The position numbers and the translations under genes were made by a program. Positions 63,018 to 64,000 of a stretch of 64,000 nt of DNA are shown in pieces. Position 1 is the stretch's first letter; every line of letters starts with the position of its first letter. This stretch comes from Craspedostauros australis (taxonomy: Eukaryota > Bacillariophyta > Bacillariophyceae > Mastogloiales > Achnanthaceae): NCBI GenBank assembly GCA_026770025.1, contig JAMXDE010000005.1:3038001-3102000 (forward strand), read 5' to 3'. The notes under the pieces were generated by a model. It made no database searches, had not been told where the DNA came from, and saw only the letters and a program-made list of their open reading frames with translations.

Positions 63018-64000
63018 ATGTCGACAGAAGAAGAGTCCAAGATGCAGGACGAGCTCGATGCTCTGAACGCCAAGATCACGAAGCATGGATCCGAAGTGCG
63101 GCAGCTGAAGAAGGATGGCGCTGCTGCGGATGCCATCGATGAGGCAATCAAGGCGTTGCAGGCTCTCAAGATCTCCGCCGCGGATCTGCAGGGCAAGCTG
63201 CAGGCCAACGTGCCGCAGTTCAACCGCAAATCCTTCGATGACTTGGTTGTGCGCAAGATGTTCGTCGTTCCGTCCTTCGAGATCCATGGTGGTGTCAAGG
63301 GGCTCTTCGATCTTGGTCCTCCTGCGTGCGGCCTCAAGGTGAGTGGAGTCTGACAGTTAGGTCTAACTGTCGTGTCTAGCTGTTGTGTCTATCTGTTGCG
63401 TCTATCTGTTGCGTCTAACTGTTGCCACTGATAGTGGAGTGGATCACCATGCAAGTGTTCCTGCGCACTCTGCTCTGCTACTACATTTGTGTACTTGAAC
63501 TCTACCTATGATACAATCCAAAACTATATTCTGTTCCTCCATGAAATGCGCCAACTAAACTAATCAATTATTTCTCGTCCCTAACACAACAACTCGAATG
63601 CAACAGGCCGCCATGATCGATCTCTGGAGGAAGCACTTCGTGTTGGCGGAGAACATGCTGGAAATGGAGTGCACCTGCCTGACCCCAGAATCCGTCTTGA
63701 AGACCAGCGGCCACGTGGAGCGCTTCACCGATCTCATGGTCAAGGACAAGCAGACCGGGGAATGCTTCCGCGCTGACAAGATGCTGGAAGATGCCATCGA
63801 TGACCTCATCGAGAAGACCCCCACCATGCCGGCCGAGGAGCGCGAGGATCACCTCAAGACCCAACGGCAAGCGGATGCCTTCAGCCCGGAGGAGCTGGAT
63901 GGGCTCCTTGCCAAGTACGGCTGCAAAGCTGCCAACGGAGATCCCTTCGGCGCGTGCTTCCCATTCAACCTCATGTTCAAGACCAGCATCGGCCCAGAGG
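63018..64000 (+). CDS. Glycyl-tRNA synthetase (eukaryotic alpha2 type), first two exons
   Basis: It charges tRNA-Gly with glycine. Exon 1 is 63018–63338 (107 codons, donor GTGAGT) and exon 2 begins at 63607 after CAACAG; the frame is still open at the window end. Residues 1–60 form a WHEP-type helical hairpin (SKMQDELDALNAKITKHGSE…VRQLKKDGAAADAIDEAIKAL), as in animal and plant cytosolic GlyRS. FDDLVVRKMFVVPSFEIHGG and GLFDLGPPACGLK follow, then in exon 2 DLWRKHFVLAENMLEMECTC, LTPESVLKTSGHVERFTDLM and NLMFKTSIGPE: class II GlyRS motif 1 and active-site entry. The frame upstream of the ATG is open back past another ATG at 62961 (MLIPIKSNQIEASQAKLSK), so an alternative longer form for organelle targeting is possible but not convincing. 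Confidence 0.93.

Overview
The window is nuclear DNA of a eukaryotic microalga, most likely a diatom (inference). Genes are spaced, some are split by 39–270 bp GT-AG introns, and coding DNA is moderately GC-rich. The most telling gene is a membrane guanylate/adenylate cyclase fused in one chain to an HD-type cyclic-nucleotide phosphodiesterase, an arrangement I associate with diatoms. One protein has a secretory leader followed by a TSFA motif, which resembles heterokont plastid targeting. I cannot name the species from the sequence alone.

Layout. Positions 1–15,475 hold ordinary single-copy genes: a Pro/Thr-rich type II membrane protein cut by the window start, two related small type II membrane proteins, a basic Asn/Ser-rich protein, a C1GALT1-like GT31 glycosyltransferase with a GLG1-like Cys-rich repeat, a small unknown protein, dethiobiotin synthetase (BioD) with two 3' introns, and a divergent membrane-anchored MsrA-like protein.

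Positions 15,476–61,053 are dominated by six tandem paralogues (A–F), all on the minus strand, each an intronless ORF of about 4.0–4.2 kb. Each encodes a STAND-type P-loop ATPase followed by a TPR-like helical region and a conserved tail. They look like the ATPase-TPR half of COG3899/ADCY10-type signalling proteins but carry no kinase, cyclase or histidine kinase domain. B, C and D form a recent subfamily; B and D are near-identical and also share about 1.1 kb of 5' flank and 0.26 kb of 3' flank. A, E and F are older branches.

The array is interrupted twice. Between B and C lie old LTR-like repeat debris (about 26.4–28.7 kb) and the opposite-strand cyclase-phosphodiesterase gene (30,127–34,838, five exons). 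Between C and D lies a 4,582-bp element with 16-bp terminal inverted repeats and a 3-bp CTG target duplication, inserted in the 5' flank of C; the uninterrupted site is preserved upstream of D. Its interior is noncoding and holds two minisatellites that reuse the terminal motif. The window ends in the first two exons of cytosolic-type glycyl-tRNA synthetase.

The most interesting possibility is functional: the array of stand-alone ATPase-TPR proteins surrounds a cyclase/PDE gene, and this ATPase-TPR module is known elsewhere fused to class III cyclases. Whether they work together here is a hypothesis.
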